Assembly (NCBI RefSeq): GCF_003597395.2
Contig: NC_133770.1
Span: 201,730,198-201,794,197, forward strand
Origin: Chelonoidis abingdonii
Taxonomy: Eukaryota; Chordata; Testudines; Testudinidae
Length of the DNA stretch: 64,000 bases
Direction of reading: 5' to 3'
Of the stretch, positions 11,800-22,750 are shown in pieces. Numbering within the stretch: position 1 is the first letter of the stretch; each line of letters opens with the position of its first letter. The notes beneath the pieces are model-generated. The model worked only from the letters and a program-made list of their open reading frames with translations. It was not told the origin of the DNA and ran no database searches. A program made the position numbers and the translations under genes.

Positions 11800-12190
11800 C
11801 AAACACAAAGTTCTGGAATACTTGCAGACCTCACCACACTTAGCCTTTATTTGTTACTAAGGTTGCACTACTGCAATACACTGCATCTAGTACTAATTAT
11901 GAAGGCAGCTTTGGAATTTCAACTAGTACAGAATGCAGACAGGCATCTCTTAGGTAGGTCACCTCATCAGTATATTTCATATATGCTCCATGCTCACCAC
12001 AGGCAGTGAACTTATTTCCAGGTGAAATTCAAGTTGCTAGTTATCATATGAAAAGTTAATTGTCCCCAGAGTGTGGGCAAGATGATATCTCCAGCAGGCC
12101 ACTCGTTCTGGAACTTGATCCCACCAGAAATACAACATTTATGGCTAGATGTGGGCTCTCTTTTCATCAAGGTTTTTCCCTAGTGGCTCA
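11800..12190 (+). mobile_element. Possible L2-like LINE remnant
   Basis: Frame-by-frame reading gives LHYCNTLHL followed by EFQLVQNADRHLLGR. This resembles the DYCN..(L)..RLQLVQNAAARLL signature in the C-terminal part of L2-type LINE RTs. After a stop, KFKLLVII and SFWNLIPPEI-like pieces follow in the expected order. It is too decayed to name a family, and the rest of 11491-12540 shows nothing else except a 12-14 base C run near 11733. Confidence 0.45.
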
Positions 12191-12199
12191 TACTGGAAA

Positions 12200-13260
12200 C
12201 CCATGGTTTTTAGCACACTGACTCCTGTTTGTGAAGATGTTTTGCATACTGATGGAGAAGAAAGAAAACAATATTCCACTCCATCTGTCTTGATAACAAT
12301 GTAGCCTAGTTCCCTAAGTGTTTAGTGATCTTAGTCATAAAAATCTTCTTCAGTAGATAGTCAATAGACTATTTTCCAAGGGGGAGAAGCTCTTCAGGCA
12401 CTTACTTGTATGCCCCCACAGGTTTAATCTTCTCAGGATCCTTCAGACAGTATTTCATACTTTGATGCTATCCATCTAATTATTCCCTTAGCAGCATACT
12501 TCTGTTGCTGCCTCTCAGGAGTTGCCAGTATATTATAGGGTATTAGACTTCTCTCACTCTCAGCATGCTTTGTGAAAGCATAGTAACAGCCAGGGATCCC
12601 CTCTGCCACTCTTTCATGGAATGAAACCAGCTAGACCCTGCCCTAGCCTGAGGTAGACACAAACTTTCTAAAGTCTGCTTCCTGGTAATTTCTGACAGGG
12701 GTTGGGTTTTTCTTTCCTTTTCCCCATGCAACAGTTTACTCTGTCATACTCCCCATTTATTGGAAGATGTTTGGCACCATGCTAACAGGTATAAAATATG
12801 TAGCTACACTTGATATTTAAAGTATTTATAAGTAACCTAACAGCAAGAATTAGCTTAACATATTTTATGTTGCAAGCAGACATTGAAGAATGTCACTTCA
12901 AACTCCTTGGAATGTGCTTGCAATAATTCCTTTGAGACAGCATCGGTGACAATCAAAATATCCTCAATCTCAAGTCTGAATTCCACTCCCCAGATAGATT
13001 GATCAATCTATCTATATAAATATAGACTCTCAATACTTCCTGTTTCGTTTAACCTAGAGAAGTTGGCATCTCTGCACTCCCATTCTCCCTTGATATCACA
13101 GGTTTAATCACCTTTGCTGGTCTGAGCTTCTCCTTCTTTACTCCCTGGGATCCTGACGACAGAGAACATCAGTTGGGTAAGTGAACAAAGACTACCTTTT
13201 CTTGCTCTTGGACTTTAAGGTTTTTTGCAGTAAAGCACAAAGGTAAAGGTTTTTTGCAGC
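12200..13260. other. No gene recognised
   Basis: Mixed-composition sequence without a convincing exon or repeat. A short direct repeat containing ttttttgcag(t/c)aaagc (13229-13246 and 13250-13265) sits just left of the solo LTR and overlaps its target duplication. Confidence 0.5.
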
Positions 13261-13265
13261 AAAGC

Positions 13266-13949
13266 TGTCAAGGTTCCTTCCCCACTCTGAACTCTAGTGT
13301 ACAGATGTGGGGACCTGCATGGACACTTCTAAGCTTAATTACTAGCTTAGATCTGGTATGACTGCCACCATCCAGAATTTTCAGTGTCTGGATCAATCCC
13401 TTTCCCCCAAAAACCTTCCCCTCCCTGGGTAGCCTTGAGAGACTCCTTCACCAATTCCCTGGTGAGTCCAGATCCAATCCCTTGGATCTAAGAACAAGGA
13501 AAAAAAATCAATCAAGTATTAAGAAAAAGGCTTTTAATTAAAGAAAAGAAAGGTAAAAGAAAACCCTCTGGGCGAGATTAGCATACCAGCTACTCTCACA
13601 GACAACAGATTCAAAACACAGAGGATGTTCCCCTGGGCACAAATTTAGTTACACAAAAAAAACCCAAATTTGATTCTACCTCTAATTGCACAAGACAGGT
13701 TACAAAGAAATAAACATAAACCTATTTATTCTTTTCTAAAACTTACTACTCTGATAAGAGGCTGGTTCCTTGATCTTTTCCACTCCAGCTGAAACTGAAA
13801 CTCTAAACAAAGGAAAAACTTCCCTCCTTCCTTTTGAAACATCTCATTCCCCCATTGGTTCCTCTGGTCAGGTGTTAGCTAGGCTATGTTAACTTTTTAA
13901 CCCTTTACAGGTAAAAGAGGCATTAACCCTTAACCATCTGTTTATGACA
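13266..13949 (-). mobile_element. Solo LTR with AAAGC target duplication
   Basis: The 684-bp block begins TGTCA (13266) and ends TGACA (13949), i.e. TG...CA with 5-bp inverted ends. It is flanked by the perfect 5-bp duplication AAAGC at 13261-13265 and 13950-13954. On the minus strand it starts TGTCATAAACAGATGG and includes TTTTACCTGTAAAGGGTTAA, similar to the LTR at 4602-5712. There is no internal coding region, so it is a solo LTR left by recombination between two LTRs. It is an endogenous-retrovirus or Gypsy-type element; the class is not determined. Confidence 0.85.
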
Positions 13950-13954
13950 AAAGC

Positions 13955-15290
13955 CCTTGTATGTGCACCCAGAACATTATCACAGCTATATCTTGTAAAC
14001 ATTTAGCATTCAGAACAGTACTTAAAGCAAGACTCACTGAAAGGATTGGGTCCCCATCACATGGAATATGGAGAAATACAGTGTATTTCAAAAGTACTCA
14101 GTGAGACTAGAATGAGAAGATACCCAATTGATTTTGATATGTTGATAATTTATCCTTTTTCTGTCCATTTTCACAAAATTTAGGAAGGATAGACAGATTC
14201 TTAGGAATACTGCCATATGCTTTGGGAACTTTAAAATAAAATATAATCAAATCTGATGAAAGTTGGAGAAATAGAGGATGAAAGTGATTTAGGAGTCAGT
14301 AATGAAAATGTCTCAGTTAAATGGCCAGTCAAATTCAATCTGACTGTGGAAACCAAACGGAAATAGATGTAAGAGTTGGATAGAAAGCTGCAGTGCACCA
14401 TGGCAGATATCAAAGAGTTTTTGCAGCAAAGAGACTAAAACTAAAACCTAAACTGAAATTCTATGTCTCGGCAACTTTCCATATGAAAGATAGATATGAC
14501 TTTTCAATGGATAAGGAGAGATGAGATTTGTGACAGTTTATGTCTGTGTAGAATCCTTAGTGTCAGATGGCACAGGGGTGTTGCTTAACCAACCAATCAT
14601 TGATTACTAACACTAAAGGATATGGCAATGACTTTCCCCTGATATCCATCTCAGCTTTGTGACTAGATGGACTGAAACAAAAAAATCAGAGGATGTGAAA
14701 AGCAAATGACATGGAAATTAATTTAGCATATTGTAAATTGACTAAGACTATCTGAAGAGAGAATAATACAAGGCAGTCAGGTAGCGATAGGTGAACCTCA
14801 GAAGGTTCAGTTTAGATATTTATTCATACTTTGAGCCTCTCCTCTCACTAGACCCAATGCATAATCATACTTCCCAACCAAGTTCTTCAGCAAGTCCTGG
14901 CTCCTTCCTGCTGCTAGTTTAAAGAGAGAGCAAATAAGTGAGGAGGAAAAAGAGATCAGGTAGAGAAGCCCAATGGTCTTTTATCCCATTTGTTGGCTAT
15001 TCTTTATCTTTGTGAGGTGACCAAATGATATGTTCCCAACCATTCTAGGTAGGGTTCATTTTAAGGGGGGTGCTTTTGTGCAGTTTGACCCAATAGCCCC
15101 TCCACAGGTTCCCACTGATCTGCAATTAAAGCAGCACTCTGAATCTTATGCCCTCCTATGCAACACAGTTGTTAAATCCTATTTACAGAGTGTCTTCACT
15201 GCACAATTAACAGAATTGAAAAGAAATAGGATGAGGGAGTCCTTCACTCTATTTTCCCCAGATCTCAAGATCTATCTGAACTCAATTTGA
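13955..15290. other. No gene recognised
   Basis: AT-rich, with short open frames only (the longest at 15030-15290 plus, 86 residues, no similarity recognised). I see no repeat termini or splice-flanked coding segments. Confidence 0.55.
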
Positions 15291-15456
15291 CTGATGGAGG
15301 TGAAAGATTTAGATCATTTCTTTCTTTAACCAAATTGACTACTCCATCCTTAACCAGAAGTAAATATAGAAGGGACAAAGGACTGGAAGGGACCAGGGTC
15401 ATCAAGGCAAGAACAGGTAGAAATAAGCTTATATGTTAATTCTTTAACACTTATGC

Positions 15457-15735
15457 CAAGTCTATACTACAAACCTATATAGGTATAACTACATTGCTCA
15501 GGGTGTGAAAAAATCCCTACTCCTGAGTGTCGTAGTTATACCAGCCTAACCCTCCACCCCCATGTAGACAATGCTATGCAGATATGAGAGCTTTTCCTGC
15601 TAACATAGCTACCGTTCTCAGAGAGGTGAATTAACTACACTGATGAGAGAAGCTCTTCTATCAGCATAGGAGCATCTTCACTTAAGTACTACAGCAGCAC
15701 AGCTGCCCTGATACAGCATTTTAAATGTAGACCTG
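15457..15735. mobile_element. hAT-like MITE
   Basis: It starts near agtctatactacaaacc and ends near aatgtagacctg, so the ends carry the inverted TCTATACT / AATGTAGAC pattern of the (C)A(G/A)G.CTTGTCTACACT family common in sauropsids. Internal landmarks are ggtataactacattgctcagg and gcatcttcactta. No coding capacity. The duplicate lies near 170-450. Confidence 0.6.
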
Positions 15736-15835
15736 CCCTTATATAGAGAACTTGATTACAATACACTTTTTTACCTCTAATAAGTAGAGTTAGAAACACA
15801 TATATTCTTTTGAATGATGAAAAAATATTTTTTTC

Positions 15836-16140
15836 TCTTAGCAGCAAGATGGGTGAGGTAATCACTCTTATAGGACCAACTTCTGTTGGTGAAAGAGACA
15901 AGTTTTCCACCCACACAGAGCTCTATTTCAGGTCTTAGAAAGATACTGAGCATCACAGCAAGGTGGAACAGATTGTTTATCATAAGTACTTAGCACATAT
16001 TCTAAAGACCATTCAAGATGAGGGTGCCTATTAATACCTCTGCAGTCATAGGACAAAAAGAGGGGGCTAGGCTATGGACATACTACAGCTTGACAGTATA
16101 AATTATGTCACTCTGTTACATATTGTTGTAATAAGTTATA
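15836..16140. repeat. Partial fold-back repeat copy
   Basis: gggtgaggtaatc..cttataggaccaacttctgttggtgaaagagacaag matches the left arm of the fold-back element at 16164-16932, giving a second, partial direct copy. The right part (16030-16140) is unassigned. Confidence 0.55.
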
Positions 16141-16163
16141 AATTCAGTGTCAGTCCCAGAATA

Positions 16164-16932
16164 TTAGAGAGGCAAGGTGGGTGAGGTAATATCTTTTATT
16201 GGACCATCTTCCGTTGGTGAGGGAGACAAGCTTTCAAGTTTACATAGAGTTCTTCTTCAGGTCTGGGAGGTGTATTCATAGTGTCACTACTAAATATCAG
16301 GTGGAACAGACTGTTTAGCATAAGTAGTTAACACATTTCAAGGGACCACTGAAGGTGAAGTGGCCTATTAACACCTCTCCAGCCATCAACACATCAAAAG
16401 ACAAACCTGGGAGCTTAAATTCATAACTTTGCTAGAAACTAAAAATCATGAACTGAACAGAGACAATCTATAACACAATAACTGCCTCCCTCCACAGCTT
16501 TATCCTCTGCCCCCCATGACTGAAGTGCTGTTAACAGGCCTGAAGAAGAGCTCTGTATAAGGCCCCATCTACACGACGCGTGAAAATTGATTTTAGATAG
16601 GCAATTTCAGCTACGAGAATAGCGTAGCTGAAATCGAATATCTAAAATCGAGTTACTCACCCGTCTTCACCGCGCCGAATCGATGTGCGCGGCTCGCCAT
16701 GTCGAATCCAGAACTCCGCTTGTTTTGGTGGAGTTCCGGAATCGATGTAAGCGCGCTCTGGGTTCGATATATCCCCGTCTAGACGAGACGCGATATATCG
16801 AACTCCGAGCTTTCGATTTTAACGCGCCGAAATGGCACGTCGTATAGACGTGGCCTAAGCTTGAAAGCTGTTCTCTCTCACAAACAGAAATTGGTCCAAT
16901 GAAACATATTACCACACCCTCCTTGCCTCTAA
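16164..16932. mobile_element. Fold-back (long inverted repeat) element
   Basis: The left arm runs from ttagagaggcaaggtggg through ggtaatatcttttattgg and gagacaagctttcaag to cttcttcaggtctggg. The right arm is its reverse complement in reverse order: ctgaagaagagctctg, then agcttgaaagctg, ctctctcacaaacag, ttggtccaatg and ccttgcctctaag. The arms are roughly 110-130 bp once the nested MITE is removed. A further copy lies at 57935-58292. No coding sequence; this is a non-autonomous, palindromic element of unknown class. Confidence 0.7.
16561..16856. mobile_element. CpG-rich MITE, Harbinger-like, nested in fold-back arm
   Basis: The ends are inverted: GGCCCCATCTACACGACGCG on the left, and agacgtggcc on the right, whose complement reads GGCCACGTCTATACGAC. 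The flanks are taa on both sides (16558-16560 and 16857-16859 region), consistent with a 3-bp TAA target duplication as made by PIF/Harbinger transposases. Removing it rejoins the right arm of the fold-back element (ctctgta + taagcttg). It is far richer in CpG than its surroundings, including multiple cgata/tatcg palindromes, so it is probably young or unmethylated. No ORF of its own is credible. Confidence 0.7.
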
Positions 16933-17834
16933 GAAGATTTTTTTTTTCCATTTGAAAGAAAGACCGAGTCTGATGAGTTGGAAAATGCAGTTTCAGGTGG
17001 TGGGAGAATATATTGATATGAAAACTCCTACATGGACAAGGGATTTTATGTTTTAATAGACTGAGGAAATTTTTGAATTTCTGTGGTTCTACAGTATGCA
17101 GCCACATAACTAGAAGAGGTGGGAGACATATACCCAAGTGAATAGTGTACTTAATTACATAAAGAGAAGACGACAAAAATAGAGGAAAGGACAATCCAGT
17201 TTGGTTTCGTATAATTTAAAATAACTGGCTGTTATTTATAGGGGATTTTTTTTATAGGTGCTCATTCAGCTGATGTTAAATTGGCAGTAGTTATTAATAA
17301 AAAAAATCTGTTTAGTAACCTTTTAATCAAGTCTAAGTCATACAAATCAAGACTGAGAAAAGTATCTACCTTGCATGGCATAATTTGATACATTAATTTG
17401 CTAATTTCTAGAGACTGACTCATTTGTGATAAATATAAGATTGGAGGAGATAAATAATTGACTTTTCTTCTTAAAAGATGAAAGATATTTCCCTAAGAAA
17501 AAGAGTAACAAAATGCTTCTAATACCAGACGATAGTCAGGAAACTTAAAATCACCTCTGTAATTTAGTAAATCACAAATTGAGTTTGTTTTAGTACATAC
17601 ATGCAACCTAGAAGTCAACTGATAAATGCATAAATATGGTGATGTTAATATCATGCTTATTTAAAAATGTCACTAAGGAATGGACTGACTTATTTGTTGC
17701 CCTTATATCAGTACACAACTTAGAATCCTATTAAAAAACAATCACAGCTTTCCTATAAACCCTCTTTATACAGCAACAATAAATTCACTCACAGGCATTG
17801 TTTAAAAAAATAATTATTGGTAAAGATCCACTGT

Positions 17835-17945
17835 AGAAGTTACAGAAGACTGGAAGAAAGGCAATGTGCCTATTTTTAAAAAGGCTAACTGGGAAGACCC
17901 AGGTAATTATAGGTCTGTCAGTCTGATGCTGATCCCGGGCACGAT
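17835..17945 (+). mobile_element. CR1 RT scrap
   Basis: In frame: VTEDWKKGNVPIFKKANWED then PGNYR.VSLM, the conserved pre-motif-A segment of CR1 RTs (canonical KKGKKEDPGNYRPVSLT). About 110 bp only. The duplicate lies at about 2575-2690. Confidence 0.75.
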
Positions 17946-18685
17946 AACAGCTGATACAGGACTCAGATAATTAAGAATTAAAGAAGGGTAATATAATTAA
18001 TGCCAATCACTGTGGTGTGATTCTTCCTAGGGATAGCCATGGTCCTGAAGGCATCTCTGTACCACCCGCCCTTAACATGAAGAAGCCTTGTCTGTGCCTG
18101 TTGTGGGCCAGTTGCTCAATTCCACCAGCCTCCGGCAACACAAATGCTCCCTTCCAGTGCCTCCACAGGTCCTGTTCTCTCTTTACAGGTTAAACATAGG
18201 CATACTCTGACCACTAAACTTTGGGCACATCCTCGTGGAATATCCAGACCCATTTCAGTGGAAATTCACAGAATTCACAGAACCATTACGGAAAGGCATA
18301 AACACATGAGCTTTCCAGTTATACCTCAGGGTCACCACTATGCTCAATACAGCACTTAGATATGTTTATAGTAAAAACAAGAAGATGTTTATTTAACAAA
18401 GAACAGAGATTAGAGAAGAAACAAATAGATATAATGGAAACAAAATGTTAAATATAAAATAAACTCATAACGTGCTTTCTAGAACCTAAACTTAACTAAC
18501 AAGACATTATCATGTCATATAGAGCAAAAACTCATTGAAAAGCCTTCCAGCATATTACAGCCATGCTTAGCACTGATATTCTGTTCATGAGACTAGTTAC
18601 ACTGTCCTCTTACCTCCGCAGTAGAAAATCCTGTGTCTCTTTGCCATTCCCTACATATCAAAACAGTCCTTTGATCTTTATCCTT
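17946..18685. other. Unclassified repeat-like sequence, no gene
   Basis: No coding frame. The segment is present twice because of the window's duplication, but I could not place it in a family. Its composition and its position next to an LTR suggest degraded retroelement sequence. Confidence 0.35.
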
Positions 18686-19385
18686 TGTGACAAAATTCCT
18701 CCTCTACCTTGGCAGGTCCTGCACTTACTTATTGGCAGATTTGCTCACCTCAGTGATCTTCCCCACAGTCTGGGTCAACTCCTCCTGTGTTGGATCAGGA
18801 GTTGGGAGGTTTGGGGGGGAACCCGGGCCCACCATTCACTCCAGGTTTCAACCCAGGGCCCTGTGGATTGCAGCTATCTATAGTGCCTCTTGTAACAGCT
18901 GCATGACAGCTACAACTCCCTAAACTACTTCCCCATGGCATCCTCCAAATACCTTCTTTATCCTCACCACAGGACCTTCCTCCTGGTGTCTGATAATGCT
19001 TGTACTCCTTAGCCCTACAGCAGCACAGCACAGCACTCATACTCATACTCATACTCATACTCATACTCAAACTCATACTCATACTCATACTCATACTCAT
19101 ACTCATACTCATACTCCCTCTCCCTCTCCCTCTCCCTCTCCCTCTCCCTCTCCCTCTCAGCTCCTCTCACACACTTCTTCTCCTCTGACTCCTCCTCACT
19201 TGACTGGAGTGAGCTCCTTTTTAAATCCAGGTGCCCTGATTAGCCTGCCTTGATTGGCTGCAGGTGATCTAATCAGCCTGTCTGTCTTAATTGGTTCTAG
19301 CAGGTTCCTGATTACTCTAGTGCAGCCCCTGCTCTGGTGACTCAGGGAACAGACACCTGCTTCTTCAGTGACCAGTAGTGTATCT
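18686..19385 (-). mobile_element. LTR of same family as 43197-43893, microsatellite-bearing
   Basis: It starts TGTGACAAAATTCCTCC at 18686 and aligns, in opposite orientation, with the LTR at 43197-43893. Shared landmarks are ctaccttgg, cagatttg, tcagtgatcttcccc, aggagttgggaggtttgggggg, agggcc..gtggat and ctttatcctca. The TATA-like region (antisense of TTTAAAAAG) appears as ctcctttttaaatccagg. The middle is expanded by microsatellites. The far end (about 19340-19385) diverges, and no matching TG...CA border or target duplication was found, so the border with the Tx1 element is approximate. Confidence 0.65.
19035..19160. repeat. Compound hexanucleotide microsatellite
   Basis: About 13 units of ACTCAT (19035-19113, one unit reads ACTCAA) pass directly into about 8 units of CTCCCT (19113-19160). 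The array yields open frames on both strands such as poly(His-Thr) and poly(Met-Ser); these are not genes. Confidence 0.95.
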
Positions 19386-19389
19386 GCCT

Positions 19390-20665
19390 TCGATTCCTCC
19401 ACTGTAGAGGGAGGGAGGGAGAGAGAGAGAGAGAGGGCTGCTGCTGTTCCTGCTGGGCACTGGGCCCTTGCTGCTGCTGCTGCTACTGCTCCAGCTGCTC
19501 CCCCGGCTGGGCTAGACACTACCACCCACCCCCTTTTTCTACTACCTGCTTGATGGCTGGGTAGTAGATTCCCCCCCACACCCCGCCCACCTCCTTAGTT
19601 GCTGCTGTTACTCCACTTGCAGCCCCTTGAGGGCAGGGGGTTGCTGGCCTGCTCCCCAGAGGAGGGAAGTGAGGGGCCCCAGCTCCAGCCCTTGTTACTG
19701 AGGACGCCAACACCACCACCGCCATCTTCTGAGCAGGATCCCTCCTGCCTGGCCACCAGACCACCACCTGGAGCTGCTGTGTTTGCTACTGGGGAGCTGC
19801 TGGAGCCCCGAGGAGAAGGAGAAGGAGAAGGAGAGGACCACCTGCTGCTGGAGGACCACGTAGAGGCTCTGAAGACCACCATGGAGGGGGCACTTAAGGA
19901 CTGAGTATTTTTCAAACTGTGCTCTTGTGGTGGGGGTCTGGACTGTGTTTGTGTGGACACCGGGGGTGTGACGTGGAGCCTGCCCCCAGTCCATCCGTGT
20001 CCCCCTTCGCCCCCACCACCATTGTTGCCCCCTCTACCATCCCCGCTGGCTGTTTTCCTTCTGCTTCAGCCTCCTGCCTCTGGGACTGAGTTGCTCACCT
20101 GGCTCACCACGCCCGCTTCCACCATTTGGGCCTGCAGCAGCAGCAGCCATACACTGACTTTTTGCATAAGTGTCCGTGGGCGCACCCCCACCTGGGCCTG
20201 GCCCCTCCCCTTTACCACATTTGTCTGCCCCATTTCCTTCTGCAGTCCTGATTGTCCTGCCCCAGCCCTGCAGCTAGCCCTGTGGCCCCTCTGCCCCATT
20301 TCCAGCTTGACCTTTTTCTCCCCCCACCTTACCCTGTGATCCTCCAACCCTGATTGGTCCCTCCCTTCGTGCGCCTATGCCCCCTCCCATGCTCTTGTGT
20401 CCTTTCCCTGTTTGAGTTTGCCTTTGTTCACTGCACCCCCTATGCCGTTATCCCTCCTGATCCCCTAGTGCGCTAGGGGAGCTGGAATTCTTCTCTGAGT
20501 CGGTAACCTGCCACCCTCCCGCCCCTAGGGCCTTGATAGCTCCCCACGCCCCTTTAGCCTTCTCTTTCTGACATCCTCCTCCCCTGCCTGCAGCCTAGCA
20601 GGGAGGGGTGGTTGCCTCCTTTCCTTCCCCTCCCCTCGCTGTTTGTCCCCCATCCCGCTCTCATT
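19390..20665 (+). promoter_or_regulatory. Putative 5' UTR/promoter of the Tx1-type LINE
   Basis: GC-rich and pyrimidine-rich leader between the LTR and ORF1. It opens with a gagggagggagggagag run (19409-19435) and CTG-rich tracts (19438-19500). It contains no homologous coding sequence; overlapping open frames here are artefacts of low stop-codon density. A long leader with an internal promoter is expected for a full-length L1/Tx1-group LINE. The function is inferred from position only. Confidence 0.45.
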
Positions 20666-22750
20666 ATGGCAGCGGACGCGGCGGGGGAGACCCCTCGCGA
20701 TGGTCCCACCGCCCCTCCTCCACCTGCCCCCGTGTCCATTCCCCAAGCCTCTACCTCAACCGCCGCTGCCGGTCCACCTGCTACCGCCCCCACTGGGGCA
20801 CCGGCGGTGGCGAGCACCAGGGAGACCTCTGCTGCTGCCATGTCCCTCGCCCCTTCCAATTCGGGGGGAGCCCCCCAGCCGGTGGGAAAGGTCGGGGTGG
20901 GAAAAACGGTAAGGGTCCTGCTAGAAAGGCCAGGCCCTCCATTGTGGGGACTGCCCCCGCTGCTTCCTCCACCAGCTCCGCAGGTGTCCCTCCCCTGGCC
21001 CCCAGGGCACACACCCAGGTGGCGGCAGCCCCACTGCCTGCCACTGCTCCTCCGACCACCGCTTCCACTACCATCTATAGCAGCTGGGACCCCTTCTCCA
21101 TCCTGACCAGGAAGCATGGCGTCTGTTGCCTACTGGTGCCCGCCTCGCCCCACATGGAGACCTACGTGCTGGCGTTGGCGAGGGTGCTGGGGCCCACGGC
21201 CATCATGGCAGCCTCCAAAATGTACAGGAGGGAGGTCTTCCTGGCATCGGAGGCCGCTGCCCAGGAGGCAGTAGAGACGGGCCTGGCAGTGGGGGGCGTG
21301 TTCGTCCTCTTGGAGCCATTGGAAGACCCGGGGGTCCGCTTGATCTTGACCTCCATCCCTCCCTTCCTGCCCAATGCCACCCTGCTGCCTGCCCTTTCTG
21401 CCCTGGGGTGGCCTATCTCCGTCATCAGCCCTCTCCCATTGGGCTGCAAGGACCCCGCCCTCCGTCACGTCCTCTCTTTTCGCCGGCAAGTGCCGCTTCA
21501 ACTGCCGCTGGTGGTGGGTGACGGAGAGGCGCTCGAGGGGTCCTTTCTGGTCCCCTACCAGGGAGCCCACTACTGGGTGCATTATTTGACGGGGGAGGCC
21601 TGGTGCTACCTCTGCCAGGCGATGGGGCACGTCCGGAGGAACTGCCCCTTGGCCCGGCACGGAGAAGCATCTGGGACCCCCAAGCCCCAGCAAGGGGCCA
21701 GCCCTGTCATCGCCGATGCCCCTGGCTGCCCGGCACCCGAAGCTGCCCCTCCTCCTTCTCGGTCCAATGCTGTGGAGAGGGGTGCGGCAGAGATACTGCC
21801 GGGCATGGGAGAGGGCTCGCCCCAGGGAAAATCCTCCCTCATTCCTGCTACCCCACCGTTGCCTCCCCAGGTCTCTGAGCCATTGCCCTTGCCCCCCGAT
21901 CCGATCCCTGTTAGCTAGCTCCCGGATGATGCCATGGAGGGCTGGTCTTTAGTGCAGGGGAAGCAGGGCAAGCAGAGGGCTCAGGCTCTGTTACATCCTT
22001 CAGATTCAGAGACCCCCCAGAAGAGCAGGAAGGGGGGCACCGATGACGAGCCTTCCGCTTTGCCCCCTGACGACTCCTGTTCTGTGGTGCCGGCTGGGGA
22101 CACTGTGGCAGCACCAGAAGGTAACATCGCCCCTCCTCCAGGGTCCTCGATTCTCTTCCTGATCCCTGCCCTGCCCCTACTCCTGTCCCCTGCCGTATCC
22201 CTGATGCCAGCCCCATCCTTGTCCCCTCCACCTCCCGTGATGCCAGTGCCGCCCCTGGGAATACCCCCCAGGGAGCAGTCTTAGTAGCTTTTCCCTGTCC
22301 CGACCCATTGGGGACTGCTGTTTTTCTTCCGCTGCCCCCTGTTGAACCAGAGAGTGGGGCAAGCCGCTTGGCATCAGCCCATTGGATGCCACATTGGGGG
22401 TCTGACCCCTGCCTGCCCGCCTCGGTGGGCCATGAGGCTGTGACGGGAGCCCCACTGGGCTGAGGAAGGAGCTGCGGGAGTTCTTTGAGGACATCCGTGG
22501 CTCCCGTAACAAGGTCCAGTTTGCGCTCCAGTGGTGGGGGGATTTCCATCAGATCCTCTGGGCTGCAAGGGCCCTCAGCAGGGATGGTAAGACGAATGGG
22601 AAGCAGGCCGCTGCGGCCTACCAGCTAGTCCGCCTCTTCCGTGACTCTTTACTCACCTACAGGTTAGGTCACGGATTGCTGCCTGGCCCGACAGAGGCTG
22701 TGGGCGTGTCTGCCAGCGAGGATTCCCCCCAGCCCTCCTCATGGCACTGA
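20666..22750 (+). pseudogene. Tx1-type LINE ORF1 (nucleic-acid-binding, CCHC), broken
   Basis: The probable start is ATG 20666 (MAADAAGETPRDGPTAPPP), giving a Pro/Ala/Thr-rich N-terminus. A frameshift near 20890-20915 moves reading into the frame that carries a long gag-like body (20915-21918), with WCYLCQAMGHVRRNCPL at 21601-21651. This is a CX2CX4HX4C zinc knuckle that in LINE ORF1 proteins binds RNA in the ribonucleoprotein. An in-frame TAG at 21916-21918 interrupts it, after which DDAMEGWSLVQGKQGK continues in the same frame. A second frameshift after 22284 leads to the tail RKELREFFEDIRGSRNKVQF and the stop at 22748-22750. That tail overlaps the ORF2 start. The ORF1 protein would act in cis with the ORF2 product. 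This copy cannot make it. Confidence 0.8.

Larger units (their letters stand above)
15291..18975. repeat. Cleaner copy of the duplicated block at 1-3705
   Basis: This is the counterpart of 1-3705, with fewer spurious indels: the MITE and fold-back ends here match their families better. Its flanks are unique: 13955-15290 on the left, and on the right the LTR continues past 18975 into the microsatellite. It is probably the true locus. Its contents are annotated separately. Confidence 0.8.

Noticed and set aside
16667..17194. Minus-strand 175-residue open frame
   Set aside because: It runs through the CpG-rich MITE and fold-back arm; it is not preserved in the duplicate at 1-3705 and has no recognisable domain.
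18996..19253. Open frames with poly(His-Thr), poly(Ile-Leu) and poly(Met-Ser)
   Set aside because: Direct translations of the ACTCAT/CTCCCT microsatellite in all frames.
20554..21693. Minus-strand open frames (187 residues each) opposite Tx1 ORF1
   Set aside because: Shadow frames of GC-rich coding sequence; the plus strand carries the CCHC knuckle and family similarity.
20600..21900. GC-rich block as a CpG island promoter of a host gene
   Set aside because: The GC content follows the Tx1 ORF1 coding sequence and ends with the element.
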